Below are positions 49,018 to 62,339 of a DNA stretch of 64,000 bases, piece after piece (position 1 is the stretch's first letter; each line of letters begins with the position of its first letter). The DNA is from Apostichopus japonicus (Eukaryota; Echinodermata; Holothuroidea; Aspidochirotida; Stichopodidae): contig NC_092567.1 of NCBI RefSeq assembly GCF_037975245.1, forward strand, positions 4,038,214 through 4,102,213, written 5' to 3'. The notes under the pieces are model-generated. The model was not told the origin of the DNA. It searched no databases and saw only the letters and a list, made by a program, of their open reading frames with translations. Position numbers and translations under genes: made by a program.

Positions 49018-49053
49018 CAGGGAGTTGTTATGGAATTCCATAACAACTCCCTG
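49018..49053. repeat. Perfect 36-bp palindrome with repeated half
   Basis: The sequence from CAGGGAGTTGTTATGGAA to its exact complement TTCCATAACAACTCCCTG is a perfect palindrome without a spacer. The half GGGAGTTGTTATGGAAT also occurs alone at 48960-48976, and a related AACCAGGAAGTTGTTATGGA lies at about 5642-5661. Confidence 0.9.
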
Positions 49054-49431
49054 ATATCATGCACGTATAGCGATGAATCGCACGTTTAAAGTGTATAAAC
49101 AAATACCCATCGCAATATATGTACGATACAGAAAACTATACTGCTTACTATAAATACCATTTCCAGATAACCAAACCCGTAAATGAAAATATTACACATT
49201 TATCAACTACTATAATTCACAATAAGAAGAATCTGGGAGGGACGCCCACCCATAAAATCTCGATATTCTACAGGAAGACTTAAACCGGTCAAATATGGGA
49301 CTGTTAATATCCTTTATTTACCGAACTGGTGGATCTGTTTAATTCATGTATCATTGAGCATAAATAGATTCAAATTAAAAATAGATACCCCCCCCCCAAT
49401 CTTGGTAAAACTGACGATACTTGGAAAATTT

Positions 49432-49489
49432 GAGTGCGACAGTCCGAATTTCCGACTGTCGCACTCTCATTTTTCCGACTGTCGCACTC
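49432..49489. repeat. Hairpin with a duplicated arm
   Basis: GAGTGCGACAGTC (49432-49444) is complementary to GACTGTCGCACTC at both 49454-49466 and 49477-49489. Two alternative hairpins sharing one left arm are therefore possible. Confidence 0.85.
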
Positions 49490-49499
49490 TCATTTTCAC

Positions 49500-51600
49500 A
49501 TATTCTTGTAATTTGTGAGTGAACTAAAATTTTCGGTCAAAATTGACCTTCAATCAGTCATTTTTACCACGTTTTGCTTGTGACATTGAGAAATTGTATC
49601 ACGCGATCTTTATACTCCACCATACAAAACTTCGTATGATTTTGAATACTCCCTGTTCGCTAGCTTCAAGTAAGTTCACGATAACAACTCCCTGCTTAAA
49701 CGCATTCTTGCAAGTACGTGCTGACGAAGTTTCCAAACGTACTGCAAGTTTGCTTTGCCTTTACGACTAATACTCGCAGTGTGATAAAAAAAATGTCAAC
49801 GGTTCAGGATTGATGTTTGCTTGCAATTAAGGACGTTGCTGGGTTTATATCTCAACGCAGACGATCATTTTCTATAAAAAAAATCTAGATCTCTTGATAT
49901 CAAATTAAAAATAAAAATCATTTTAGTTAAACAAACAACAATTTAACAGATTAAGGTAAATTATCCAAATGCAATAGTTTCCATATGCAAACGCTATAAT
50001 AATGCCAGTGAGCATGTGTTCGTGTAACCCGTGATGTTATTTGAAAAACGTAATTGAACTGTATACTTTATAGTTACTTTCATTTTGAAGTCAATCTGAC
50101 CGCTTCCCTTCTTGCCTTATCACATATAGTTGAGGTACTCTCGAAAAGGAAAAGCATAATACTACAAAAACAAAATATTTAATATTCTTATTAACATCTG
50201 CGTATCGTTCATGATGTATATGATTGATACTATATCATCGTTAGTAGTTTAGACTGATAGATTGTGACGATTAAATATTTAACGTTTGTCATATTTCAGA
50301 CATTTACGTTGACATTGTATGTCTATTTCACACTACCACAGACCCTACACATCTAATATAGACAAGTAGTCATATTTATTTAATCAGCTGAATGTATCTA
50401 TTGTATACTTCCTTTAATTGATATCGCGTGACTACTACACTCTCAACTACCTCCCTATACCCCACCAATGACAACAATATCTGTCTTCCACCATTTAAGA
50501 CATTTTTCTTTAATTAACATTATAAGTTATTGTAACTATTTCACACCTCCCTTTCCTCACCTCCCCTCCCCCCCCCCCAAAAAAAAAACATTGTCTAATT
50601 TTAACAGGCAAGTAGTCATATTTGAGTACTTCCCTAGTCATATCAATGGACCTTTCTTAAATTGTCACTGAATGAACTACTTTACCCTACAACTCCCGCC
50701 TGATACCACCAACACATCCTCTATTCTAAGAGTTTCTATATTTTGACATCACTTTTTGAAATTCCTTCTAAACTAACACCCGTTCCGACAACAGGTTCTT
50801 ATTTTTCACATTACTTTTTCAAACAATTGTATAGGCAATTACAAAACAAATAGGCTTTACTGAAGAGAAAAAAACACCCTAAGTATTTCAACGATATAAT
50901 ATGACTCCAACAAGGCAAACATTACTATAATGTCCATTTGGATGCCAACAAAACCAGTAAGCCATTACGTGAATCGTGTACAAAAATGTGGTTTTATTCG
51001 TAAAACGTCTTCTTTTGTTCATTGATTGATCGGTAACATCGCGATATTGTTAAAAATGTTTTGGATAAGGCCTATAGGGTGCAACAAAATCACGTATCGT
51101 TTTAGATCAGGTTAGTATCACAGTTGCACTGATGAGGAAACATTTTATACATCGACGCTAATTTAAATAATTGAATTGTGCCGTTCTTTACTTAAGCCTT
51201 AGCATTTCTCCTTCTAAAACACTGTTGTTACAAGATAACAAAACAATCAAATTCAAAGTATGATTTAATCAAAAGAAACCCCAAACATCATGATTGTGTA
51301 GGAATTTATGAGCCAAACAATAGTCTTGTTGAGTTTAAAAATATATTTGAAAAAAAAAAAAATCATGAACAATTAACCAAAATGATTTTCGCCGTTCTAA
51401 AAAATGAAATGAAAGAAAACTGAATTGTTACTTCTTGGCTAACATAGTTGTAAAACTGAGATGCATGTTTACCGACTGTCAAGGTGAACTTCAGCTGTAC
51501 ATCTCTTTGATGTATTAATGGAAAACCGAGAGATGTACGATGTACGACATGTACTGTAGCTGTACATATTACAATGTGATTGACATGCATAGACATTAAA
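49500..51600. other. Unassigned sequence
   Basis: No gene is recognised. The minus frames in 51363-51959 overlap the family 4 repeat and have no domain. Confidence 0.35.
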
Positions 51601-51610
51601 CTAGGACGAA

Positions 51611-52732
51611 TGCTGACACAGTGCCTCGCCTTGTGTATATCAGTGAAGCCTTGAAAAAAGTGAGGGCGCTTTGCGTTGTACAGCCAAAAAAACAGATCAT
51701 TTGTACGTCTGCATACATACATTGTGTATTCGACTTTGAAATATGAATTTGATTTTACCCGTTTTTGTGAAAGAGTAGGTGTACTTGGCACAAACAGAGA
51801 CTTGTTATGGCGACCAGAGTGGTTAGTTCTATACTCCTGACTTAAGAACCAACTTTGAACATTTTGTATCGCCTCTAATGACTCGAATATGTGGAATGTT
51901 TTGTGCAACTTTTGATGTCTGGAAAGTGTCATTTCTGGTATCTGAGAGGCACAAGGCAAACATTTTTCGTGCTTGTGTTATGTCAGTGCTCCACTCAGAT
52001 ATTGTCATAGTTGTCCCTTGAAAATGCCGTGAAAATGTAACCCTCCCCACACCACCCCCCCCCCCCTTCCGCACTCACTTACTTTTGTGGATTACTTCCA
52101 CATTAGTCTGTGCATATAGTTCTGAGAAATAATGTTGCAAAGTGGGTAGTAGTTTTTGCAAGATAACAGATCCCACCGAGAAGCAAGGCTACGTACATAG
52201 GCCTAAGTTAGGCTAAGCCTATTTCCTAGTATTGAAATGTTAGTGATAAGCCCATGACATCATAACCGTCATCCCATGTTATTCTGGAATTTGGATCTAT
52301 CGTTAAGGATACGCTTTAAAGTAAAATGAGGTGATGATTATTTTTGTCAACAGGCTTTAGTTATATCGCACCCGAAAGGACAGTCGTAGCCGGTGTAGGG
52401 GCCTAGGCTATAACTATTTCCAGGGTCCATGGAATTACAAAACAGCAGCTGGGCAGACGACACTATATAAATAACTATATTCCTATGTATTTGCTTCTAC
52501 TATTGCTTCCTAAGAGTTAAATGTGAAACTGCACTCCACTGCCACATTTTTCACGATTTTGGCACACAAGTGCCGCACACGATATCACATTTCGAGTGAT
52601 ATATGTCAACTTTATCACTTTAGTTATGTCAAAGACGAAGTGTTGTAATACCCATCGGTACTTCTTGCAGTACAAGCAAAACGCCACCAGTTGGATGGGT
52701 GGCTTCAGTATAAGTCGCATGACGTCATGTGG
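51611..52732 (+). repeat. Long dispersed repeat family 4, copy B (~1.12 kb)
   Basis: Direct-orientation counterpart of 10580-11612, collinear from the GCTGACACAG...GAGGGCGCTTTG region to CCAGTTGGATGGGTGGCTTC...GTCGCATGACG. The long minus frame at 51363-51959 overlaps its left part and is not conserved in copy A. Copy B has extra sequence around 52150-52220. Confidence 0.75.
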
Positions 52733-52739
52733 TTGTAAC

Positions 52740-54600
52740 AACATATTTAGATATCTTAAGTTGTTGCAGGAGTATCAAGTTATTCATTTCTGCAACTTAC
52801 CAATATTTTTTTTGCAACTTTTATTTTCTGTTTCAGCGACTTCTATTTTTGTTTTGGCGACATTTCATCCTCTCTTTTAGTATGTCTAGCCTGAAGTTTA
52901 GTTATGCTACATTGCTACTCCAACTACGATAGGGTGGTCGCTGTACTAATCACATGATATTATTAACCTATATTTGAGCTATAACGGAGGCTACTCCGAA
53001 TTAGAAATATCTCTCGTAAGAAATATTGACCAAACTATGACATTATTCCGACATTAAAGATGATTGATCAATCAATTACAATTTATTTCACGATGTTCAA
53101 AAGTAATTCGCAGGAATGAAACTTGGTGAAAACCGGTTGTGACGTGTTTCTACAAAACTAAGATCGAAGACACACTGCAGAACTAACTACCCACCAAGTG
53201 CAAATCTAAGACCTTTCTGCAAAACCATAGGGTCAATACTGAGCGGCCTTGGATACCACACCCCCCCCAAGCCCCCCCCCCCACACACTTTCCTTGATTT
53301 TTTTATTTTTGTATATTTTATTATCGAGCATAAACGATTGGATGATAAGTAAGCACTTTGAGGCATCTATGCGTTACCCTATGGGTACCACCCCTATAGG
53401 CAAATCGTTGAAAAGACGGAATCGTGGCAAAATACACCCCACGACATTTTTTTAGAAACTAGGGGGCTGTGCTCCAGTCCCCTTAATTGAATTTAAAACT
53501 TCCTTCCGCATTCTGGGTCAATATTGACCCAAATAATCATTGAATTTAAAAATAGTACTCAGCCATCTTACATCCTACAACATTCATTTAGGTATTGAAA
53601 TGTAGCTAAGACCATGCGTTTGTGTAGAAAATAAATACAAAGGGGGTTACTGTGATTTTTTTTTAGTGGGTGGGCCTCAAATGTCAAAGATCAATCTCAA
53701 AATGACGTAATTTCGCTAAAAATCGATGTTTGCATAAAAAAAATCGTGACAGAACATAAAAGTTGAACAGAGCCCCCCATTGTATTTGGAATAAATCCTA
53801 ACATGTTTTGAACATATTCTGAGCATTTCAGCAATATATCTATAGAGGGTTCTGAGAAAAATGCAAATGACCTTGAAATTTACATTGATTTGCATACTCA
53901 ATACTTGATTCTTGTAAATTTATTATATCCTAATTATATTCCTAATAGAGATAGTAGGCTACCCAACTCCTCCAAATCACTTCCAACAAATGTATCATGT
54001 TCAAATGTATACATGATTTGATGTCCACATTGGGTCATAAAAGTGGGCCGAACCTAACATGTGTACTAAATATGAAATCAGTCATAACTCTGTCAATCCT
54101 CAACAGATTTCAGAAAAGTTGGTATCATCTGAAAGAACAACCCAAGAAAAACCTTTATCATATATTTTGATGTCAATTTTGAAGTCATTAGTGATTTTAT
54201 TGGGTTTTATGGTGTTTTCCATAAAAAACAAAATTGCGGCCTAATTTGCATATTATAATTTGCATATTTTTTTATGTATCAATTCCAAATTTTGTTCCCT
54301 ATTGATCTAAATCAACTTCCTAATAGAGAAGTTGTCCCCAACCTTTATAAACCAGGCCTAACAAGATAAGTGCCCCAAATCCTAATTGTGTGCCCAACCC
54401 CCATGCGGTAAAGGGTTTGCCACTTCACTCAGCTCATCCGCCCCCCCCCCCCCCTTAGGTCTCCTTGGCATATGAAACAAAGATTGATAACACAAAACTA
54501 AGAACTAACCTACACATAAATTGATCATGTGACTTCCTCTCAGCATAAGTAGGCTATTGCTACCATACTTCTATAATATTCCAGTTTCTTTCGGAAGTGT
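52740..54600. other. Unassigned sequence
   Basis: No gene is recognised. C-runs lie at about 53262-53281 and 54441-54454. Frames of 60-70 codons here are chance. Confidence 0.35.
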
Positions 54601-54610
54601 TACATTTTAA

Positions 54611-55153
54611 AGCAGCTTTTTGCGTCCTTTCCTATAATTTTCTCAACCTCACTGACTCCACGGTGCCAAAACGACATACATAACTAACTATTCAAACCTT
54701 ACTTCAAAGGGTGGCAAAAAAGTCGAAACATTTACAACTTTCAACGTTGTTTTTCTCGAAGATATTTTCCGTTAGGAGCGCAATAAACACCATGGTAATA
54801 TAACAATAACAGTAACACCATGGTATATTCATATACATTGTCTATGGCAGTGCATGTAATCAACGCAACTTTTTTTAATCTTATTTTAGCAACGGCTCAT
54901 AACTTAACATGTTAGCTACTCACTGATTGGTTAAATTCAAACTAGTGGGTGTGGGCGAAGTGTAGGAATTTGTCGGAAGACATTTTTCTCATTATCCGTA
55001 GAAGTCCTTAATAACTCTCCAATTAACGCTGTTGGCAGAAGAAAAAATGGCTAATATCTCTGCTTGCTGTTGTATTGTGTGATATAATATATGTAAAAAC
55101 TCGATAGACATGTCAAACATGTGGAAAGCGCCGACCAAACGCAAAATGCTGCT
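54611..55153 (-). mobile_element. TTAA-flanked MITE, copy B, 543 bp
   Basis: The ends AGCAGCTTTTTGCG and CGCAAAATGCTGCT are inverted repeats directly flanked by TTAA at 54607-54610 and 55154-55157. The interior matches copy A (5340-5953) in reverse orientation, for example GTTTGGTCGGCGC...GACATGTCTATCGAGTTTTT on the minus strand. No transposase. Confidence 0.8.
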
Positions 55154-55499
55154 TTAAAGAAGGAGATCCCAAGATAAAGAATGTTAAGTTGCAACTTATA
55201 ATGTCAAGTCTTTTGTGAAATCGAGAATTACCCTTTTTTGTCCTGACATTCTAGATCAGCCACTGGTTACAAGGCTACAAATATCATTATACACTCCAAA
55301 TGGGTTAAGTTTCGCAACTCCATACATTGTAAAATCGTTTCGTTTTTTAATCACCGTACTGTAGTTGAACAAATTTATTTTCATATTTTAAAATTTCTTT
55401 TCATTGATACCAAAGTTGTGTTTGCCCACCAGAGGTGCACCTTTCGTTTTATTAATCTAATTTTCCAGTGTTAATATATATCGTGATATTTTTAACAAC

Positions 55500-56611
55500 C
55501 AGGGTTCGGTTTCTTCCGGAAGAAACCTATTTCTTCCGGGGACGTGGAAGAAACTGGAAGAAACCTGTTTCTTCCGGTTTCTTCCAGTTTCTCCCGGAAA
55601 AAAACTGGAAGAAACAGGAAGAAACAGGAAGAAACTGGAAGAAACTGTGAAAATTGGCATATATGCAGCACAGCCCACATATATGATAAAGAGACAAATA
55701 GTTTACCACCATCTGACTAAAATGCATACCATTGAAACCATCAAAATATGATATTTTTGTTTTGATTATAATTTAGGGTTGTTTTTATAAATCACAATAT
55801 TGAAGAACTACTTATCATCTCGTGATCCCCCCATCAACAAGAATTGTATAACTGGCCATACTGTATGAATGATTAACCTGGATTGGCCCATGAACTAAGG
55901 ATTTAATACAATGAACACCAAGAAAATAGCCAAACAATATCTGTTAGATTTAGGCAACAGTGTATTTTCTGCAACTCCCTAAATTACAACTTGTAGTTAG
56001 GAGGACTTGTCATCCCAGCAGCAAAAAGAACAAACATCCACAATTAAACACAGCTGGCCACGAGTCAGCCCTCATTTCACACTACAACTTCCAGTCGAAT
56101 CTGTAACCCTCATGTCTTGAGTTCAATCTTCACAAAATATGGTCATAGTGGTAAATGTAATCGTAGTAATGAGTGTGCATTGTAGTAGGCCTACACTAGT
56201 TTCCAGGGAACACTTGCCCCTCCACTCAGAAACTAGTTTTTAACTAAGAACTGGGCTATAATCAGGATCATTCTGGTCTGCAAAATATTGCTTGCCCATA
56301 GTTGTTCCCTGAATTGTCCGCTGCTAGTAGCCTAGTACTATATTGTGTACAGTATATGCAGGAAGCAGGTCATGTGCTCCAAACCTAGATATAGACTACC
56401 TAGATGACACTATAGTGCTTCTTGTCCATTTATTACATAGTTAGAAATCATTGCAGGTTGTTTTAATACTTTATCAACAGTTTTTCCCCAAAAAAATGAG
56501 TTTCTTCCATTTTGTCCGGAAGAAACTGGAAGAAATCTATTTCTTCCGAGTGGAAAAAACCGCGGTTTATTCCGCGGTTTTTCCACCCCCGGAAGAAACC
56601 TGCGAATCTTG
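55500..56611. mobile_element. Non-autonomous hAT-like element with GGAAGAAAC-rich ends, 1,112 bp
   Basis: Identical TTAACAAC copies flank it at 55492-55499 and 56612-56619. The left end is CAGGGTTCGGTTTCTTCCGG; the right end, reverse-complemented, is CAAGATTCGCAGGTTTCTTCC. Both subterminal regions are built of GGAAGAAAC/GTTTCTTCC motifs in both orientations (55507-55647 and 56498-56600). The right one adds an AAAAACCGCGG...CCGCGGTTTTT-type hairpin at about 56555-56584. No transposase frame is present. Confidence 0.8.
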
Positions 56612-56968
56612 TTAACAACATCCATGCATTTTAAACACAAATTCGGGGACCTTCCCCTGGCCCTTCTATCACCCTTCTCAGTAATTTGGTCCCTACAAAT
56701 TGAGATTAATAAATGTGTTAATAAAAACAAAGTGAAACTTTTTGGGGAAAGAAACTTCCTTTAGTTCACTCTCTACTAACCATGTATGCTTAATCATAGA
56801 ATGCGATTTGCAAAATGCACAGAAATTAAAACCAAAGTGCAAACATCTCACTCTAAAGTGACGTTGGGTGGATGTAGGATTTCGCTCTTGAATTGGTTCT
56901 GAATTGCTCAAAGCCATCTGAGTTAATATTGACAAATGTCTAAAACCAGTGTTATATTGAAACATGTA

Positions 56969-57274
56969 CAGGCGCGTAGCCAAGGGGGGGGGAGGGTGTA
57001 GGCGAAGGGGGCGACCCCCCTTGAGCATATTTTTTCTACGTTTTTATGATATCGCTAGTAATTTCAAATAGGAAATGCTTAGATGCAACTTGCAAGGCCT
57101 GGGAAGTGACATTTCCATCGATCTGGGAGGCACTTTCGGACAAAATTTTCTTGTACGCTTCGCGCCAACTCTTTATGGCGCTACGCTTAGATAGTATCCA
57201 ACGCCGAATCTACGACTCTGATAATTTCCTTACAGGTTCGCCCCTCTCTTGGCAAATTCCTCGCTACGCGGCTG
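56969..57274. mobile_element. Short hAT-like MITE, 306 bp
   Basis: The left end CAGGCGCGTAGCCAAGG and right end CCTCGCTACGCGGCTG are inverted repeats. Flanks AACATGTA (56961-56968) and CATATGTA (57275-57282) match at 6 of 8 bases, a decayed 8-bp duplication. It carries the shared core at about 57148-57196. It belongs to the same broad family as 26207-27730. Confidence 0.7.
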
Positions 57275-57282
57275 CATATGTA

Positions 57283-60200
57283 TATCTTCATCGTGGGAAT
57301 TATTTTAAAACAAGTATACTATCGGTGTACTATTGACTCTAGCAACCGTTTAGCATTATTAGTACTTTGACATTACAATGCATTTGAAATGTCATATTTA
57401 AGCAGTGATGGATTTTCAGGAATTTGAGAAGGTTGTCCGAAGGACTACCAGTTTCAAAGATTTTCAAATATTTGGTAGTCCTGCCAAAAACTTGGTAGTC
57501 CTTCCAAATTTCTACCAAAATTGAAAATGAACACAAATAATACAAAACAAAACATTTTGGTGCTCAATCTGATTGTGTCAACCAAAGCTTTATTAGTTTA
57601 GCATATAACCATAATAAGGTACATCAAACACATTAATTCCAACAACAACAAAATACGATTTGTACATTTGATTGTTTGTCAAAATGCAAACTTTTGTAAT
57701 GTTGATGTATTTGTAATCTCTGTTTTATTAATATACTACCAACTACTTTAAAATTGGATTAGTTGACTTGTCTAATTGGATTCAATGTCAGTGGCGTAAT
57801 TACGAGGGACACGCACGCCCCTCTCCAATCGGAAAGTCTGCATTTGCCCAAACCCCGCCATCGTTATACGGAAAGCGCAATATTTCATATTTGGCATGCA
57901 CGTCTAGTCGGTCGGATATATCAATCTCATGTACACGTTAACTGGTGAAGACGTGGTTTGTTTGGATTCCCTTTATGATGGTTATCATTGTATATAGGAC
58001 TGAACGGTATACTTAAGAAACAAGAGAATACATATTACACTCTGATTGGGGGGTGTACAATCTTTCCTTATCGACGTAACATTTCGCCTATAGACATTTC
58101 ACTTATTTTGCCGTCCCATATTTTTCCTCACACATTCGGACCAACTCTCGATATCTCTTAGTACACATATAGAGATTGAAAAGTGCAGCTCGTGAAATGA
58201 CTGGACATGAATATTCATATGTCACGCAAGTAACACATGTCGCTGGCAATTACGATAAATATATGAACGTACGCAAACTAATGTTCATGATTTTTGACGG
58301 AACGTCTCAAAATAATGTTTATCACCGTTGTCTTTAGAAACGGGGTTGATTTGATGATCGATATGCAGGTACGTGTGCAATAGCTGGAAATATTTGAAAT
58401 GGAAATTACCCTTCCAAGCTTTTTACTAGACATATTCATGTAAAGTTGAGTCAAGTCATTTGAACCTCGTCTATATATGTTTGACATCAGTTGAACGTAT
58501 TAAAGGTGCCAATAATACCTATTCGCGTCCTACGTCACATGTACAGGTCTTGTTATCCTTCAACTGTACAAGGAATCTTCCTACAGAGACAAGCCGAACA
58601 ATACAAATCAATATTGTTTTTAATTAAAGTGCAACGTAGTGAACTGAATCAAGTGACATTACTCAGGCGTTACTGCTTATTTTCACTCCTAAGCTTGTTT
58701 CCTTATTGACGGGTTGCTCTTCAATAAGATAAGTTGATACATTTTCATAGGTTATAATGTCATGTCCTATATTAGCATTTAGTTACGTAGTCTGTTCAAT
58801 GCAGTCCGGGTATATCCACCTGACCAGCGATAGTTGTTTTCAATAAAAATGTAGTGATTTATTGTTTTTGAAACGGTTGCCCCGTTTATAAAACACCCAG
58901 TTCCAATCATTTTGATCAACAGAGATGCAAAATGATTGGCTCCAATTTTGGCGAAGTTTCGAAACATGTTATGACAACATAAGGAGATCATATGAATTAC
59001 ATTTAGTATATTGCTTTAGGTCAATAATACAACGTTATTGTTTCATACACTCACGTTTTCTTTTAATCATTTTCCTTTGAACTATATAACATTTCTGTCA
59101 ACAATGTAAAGTGATGATAAATAATTTCATTTCCTGCGTTCACAAAGGCGACAAAACGGTAGTATTAGCTCATATTTAATTATAAATGCACCATTGGGTC
59201 CTGTTTAAGTTTTCCCTTCTCTTCGAGATAATTAGTGATATAAATGTGTATTATAAATTATTTTTGGTAATTATCCACACATGTTATTAATAGATTGTTA
59301 TTACAATGGTACAATCAGACATTCATTTAAACTGTCTTCAGTTTCATTATAATATTTAACGTTGAAAGTGAATATTCTGTTCAAAGAAAATACTCTACGG
59401 GTGAACCCAACGTGAGCATAATAATATGTCATAACCACTGCAGTGCAATATTTGCAAATATTGTTACCGAACAAATTTTAAGATATCCGTACACATATAT
59501 GAATTTTAATCGTACTCAGTATTTGCTACGATTGTGTAAACCAACAATCCTGAAGGAGTATCATAATTTCCGTGTGTGCTGTCGCAATGTAACTTGGGAA
59601 ATGTCTGGGAACTTTAGATGCAGATTTCAAAGAAGAACAAAAAAAAAAAAAAAAAAACATTATCTAAAAGTTTCAGACAATTCCATTACACCTGTTTGTT
59701 TCAAATTCAGTTTGGTATAACAGGTGACAACTTCCACTGTCCAGTTTTCACACACTGGAGAAGATATTTTATGTAATTTTCACCAGAGAAGGTATTGTTT
59801 CCTATCAATTTTTTTATAGCCAAGACTACCTATTTTTTAAAAGATTGGGGAAAGAGATCAGGGCATTGCTTCACGGGACACACATTCCTGGCTGCCCACG
59901 TCATGAAATAACGAAATGGCACGCAAACGGACATTCACAAAATTATTTGTTAGAAAATATAAAATGTATTTTCCAGCACATATCCCTCGCCGCCACCAAA
60001 CCCCGCTAGCTGACCCTGAAATATTATGCATGTGGCAAAGAGTAGGGTTACTTAACGCTTTGGTAACTAACATTTGTCCGTCTTGGTAAGATGCATGGTG
60101 ATTTTGGTTCATAAATAAGGTTTCAGACAATTCCGACTGACAAGTTCATTTATTCATAGTTAAAGGTATGTTGAAGTAACATTTGGTGAACTAAAATTAC

Positions 60201-62230
60201 AATCCAAACTATGCCCAAATATGCTGTCGTCTGCGATGAAAATGTGGCAAATATAAACGTTATGTTGGGAATAATGTCAGTGCATAATAATAGCAAAACG
60301 CCAAACAGCGTTACGCAGAAATGTATGACTGGGGAAGCCCCAGCAATGTTCTAAGAATTAAATGACGATTACTGCTATTCTGAGCCCTTTATACCGAGCT
60401 GGAATATGCTTAATTTGTATGCATCATTAGTTTTGTTTAACCCTGATTATTGTTAACAATTTTATTTTCCATGGGGAGTGCAAGTCCCCTGATCTTTCCT
60501 TGCATCCTACAGGTGCTCATAAATAAGAGCAATATGTCAATAATCATATAAAAAAACAAGATTTGTTACAACGAACACCTCTAGCGTCGAAGGCGTGAAA
60601 TAAAGTATAACTATATACTCGTGTAACTTTATCGGTAGTAAACTTGAGAATTCAAGATAATTAACTTAAGCAAATCATATGTTGTTAGTTTGGTTCCCTA
60701 TACTGTGTACAAGAATCTTATCGATAGCTATATGTACGGTAAATGAGTGTAGTATATGTTAACGACTTACACAATTTTGGAGCAGATAAAAACTCATTTA
60801 AGGTTAACCTGTAACGGGAACATTTTGTTAAAAAAATCCGTAATAACAGCAAGGAAATGTCATTCACATAAAAGCAGTGATATTCATGCCGTGATTCAAA
60901 CTAATATTCTGACTTCTCGGGTAATGCTCTTGGCGTGATAAATTCTACCAAGAAATTTAAAATTACTTCAGTAATCCGAATTTTGATAATACTTTTATTG
61001 CATTCTGATTAGAATATAAATATGTCTTTCATCAACAATGTTCACACACATATTTGTATGTTACTCCAAATATAAGGCTAAAATTAGTCCACAACTTCTA
61101 GAAGAAGAAAAAAAAAAAACACTTCCTAAATTTACAAAACTTCCAAAATACCCCAAACTTGCCAAAAAAACCCATCCCAAGCGAGATTTCACTTCCTCTC
61201 AAGGAGCAATGTATTGCTAAGGAATACCTCCTGCTTAAGCTTTGAGGGTATATCACCCTGTCAGTTTAATACATATGTGATATTATTTCAATACAAGTAA
61301 CCGCATGAGAGTAATCCTTTGGATTATAGTTTCTTTATAAGTATTCTATTTTGGAAAATTAGCTTGCTAAATTTTAGGCCAATACAACAGATCCTCAAAT
61401 ACCACAGTACACTAATGTGCTTGAAGTTGATTTGTCAAATGTTTTGGACGTTTATTCAGCAGCGATATATATATATGGCAGACAATACACAGCAGACTCA
61501 TAGGCAGTGTGATTACAATTCTAGTAACTGACTGCATTTATAGTTTTTTTTTTATCTATAAATTACTGTCGTGATACCTGTAGAGTTTGGCAAATTGTAT
61601 TTGCCTCAAATAAATTTAGGTTGTACTGTTTACGCGACCTATTCCGCTAGGGCCACAACGCAACTGTCAAAAGGCGCTTAACTCAGAAAAAAAAAATAAC
61701 CCAGTGCAAACTACATACCGCATATGGGTGGAATCACCCAATCACACAACCTACGAACGTCACCCGACCAATGGAGACCAATGCATACACTCAATCGACT
61801 ATAGAGTATCCTACTGACAGACTGACCAGTTTAACTGGATTTATTTTACTACTAGATTACCTAGTTTTAAGTTAGTACAGAAACGCAGGATTAAGGTATT
61901 GGCTAGTTTATCCCGTATAATCGTGTAGTCACACTAGGCACTGCATGGACTAGAGTTCATCCTAGTCGGTATGACCTGTTTATGTTTTGTTAAGCTTGCA
62001 CAGTTAACAACGTTCAGCTTACTGGAGCTTGCTAGAAATATAAGATGAACTTGTCTCGGACTCGGACAATTAAGTTGACTCCAAAATTGAACATTGAACT
62101 TATCAAAAAAAAAAAACTGATTAAAATGTCGCTAGTTTAACATCAGAAATACCTAATCATTAGGAATATTAGAACAATTCTCCATGAACAGTGTTAGTCA
62201 CTGATATAAAATCGCAAGAAGTACCGCTTC
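57283..62230. other. Unassigned sequence with small repeats
   Basis: No gene is recognised. GGACTACCA/TGGTAGTCC occurs three times at 57444-57502 in mixed orientation. A solo hAT-like end CAGTGGCGTAATTACGAGGG lies at 57789-57808 without a partner. An A-run of about 18 bases lies at 59638-59656. Frames of 60-100 codons have no recognisable domain. Confidence 0.35.
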
Positions 62231-62234
62231 GATT

Positions 62235-62335
62235 AGATACTAACCATCATAGCTTCGTAGAGATACTAACCATCATAGCATCAATTATATACTAGCCATC
62301 ATAGCATCAATGATATACTAATGATATACTAACCA
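62235..62335 (+). repeat. Short ~28-bp tandem repeat
   Basis: ATACTAACCATCATAGC-TC units repeat three to four times with variants (ATACTAGCCATCATAGCATC, GATATACTAATGATATACTA). Confidence 0.75.
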
Positions 62336-62339
62336 TTTA

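Noticed and set aside
51363-51959. 198-codon minus frame
   Set aside because: It overlaps the family 4 repeat, is not conserved in the other copy at 10.6 kb and has no recognisable domain.
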